5,257 nt of DNA, taken from NCBI GenBank assembly GCA_024280675.1, contig JAJRPT010000105.1:1-5257 (forward strand), in the 5' to 3' direction. This DNA is from Bacteroidota bacterium. Lineage in GTDB: Bacteria > Bacteroidota > Ignavibacteria > Kapaibacteriales > UBA2268. This document shows positions 5,098-5,257 of the stretch, piece by piece. The position numbers were made by a program, and so were the translations under genes. Positions within the stretch are counted from its first letter, which is position 1. Every line of letters begins with the position of its first letter. The notes below the pieces were generated by a model. That model did no database searches. It saw only the letters and a program-made list of their open reading frames with translations, and had not been told where the DNA came from.

Positions 5098-5257
5098 AAA
5101 AATATTTCTTCTTTATTAAATGATTACAGAGAGGGAGAGATTTACATTGTCCCAATTTATCAATATTAGTATAGAATATGAAATGTAATTTTATTCATGA
5201 CATACTGTATAATCATTCAAAGATATTAATTGTGTTGCAATATTATACTTAAATAAG
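5098..5257. other. Non-coding AT-rich end region with promoter-like motifs
   Basis: No convincing frame is seen on either strand. On the minus strand TATCTTTG (5225-5218) matches the TAnnTTTG -7 box exactly and could drive the ArsC-like gene with a leader of about 110 bases. The nearest TTG (5240-5238) is only 12 bases away, which is too close for the usual -33 spacing. The plus-strand end (5240-5257) repeats the -10-like stretch found at 1815-1832. Confidence 0.4.

Noticed and set aside
1..5257. Possible mobile element, CRISPR array or defence island
   Set aside because: No transposase, integrase, direct-repeat arrays, terminal inverted repeats or defence-type domains were seen. Apart from the truncated clpB, the genes look like ordinary chromosomal content.

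Overview
The window is AT-rich bacterial DNA holding seven recognisable protein genes plus one small unannotated membrane protein. Gene content suggests a Gram-negative member of the Bacteroidota/Chlorobi (FCB) assemblage, perhaps of the Ignavibacteria/Kapabacteria type. The pointers are a lipoprotein, signal-peptide proteins with Bacteroidota-style cleavage before Gln, a LysM protein with a long coiled-coil N-terminus, an outer-membrane-barrel-like protein, and several TAnnTTTG-like promoter boxes. The lineage is inferred from protein style and was not tested by a search. Both window edges look arbitrary: the left edge cuts into clpB and the right edge lies in non-coding DNA.

Layout. 1-363 (+) is the C-terminal part of the first AAA+ module of ClpB, which stops abruptly at the beginning of the M domain. 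364-470 is a short spacer with two copies of a palindromic 13-mer. 471-1757 (-) is a glutamate dehydrogenase. It diverges from 1859-2656 (+), a secreted, probably outer-membrane, beta-rich protein with a GTG start. A bidirectional hairpin terminator (2659-2693) separates that gene from a convergent minus-strand pair: a coiled-coil/LysM protein (2731-3504) preceded by a small coiled-coil lipoprotein (3546-3872). Upstream of these on the same strand is a 39-residue single-TM protein (4000-4119). On the plus strand, 4282-4719 is a PhnB-like VOC protein ending in a strong terminator. It converges on an ArsC-family reductase (4759-5097, -). 5098-5257 has no gene, only promoter-like AT-rich motifs.

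How the genes fit together. Most are stand-alone housekeeping or envelope genes: nitrogen metabolism (gdh), thiol/arsenate chemistry (arsC-like) and protein quality control (clpB remnant). The part that looks like a functional unit is the lipoprotein-LysM pair, which probably acts in the periplasm at the peptidoglycan, with the small TM protein as a possible third member. I see no CRISPR array, transposase, integrase, tRNA or rRNA, and no clear defence or biosynthetic cluster. The most unusual items are the truncated clpB, the paired palindromes at the gdh 3' end, and the uncharacterised envelope pair with its small upstream neighbour.
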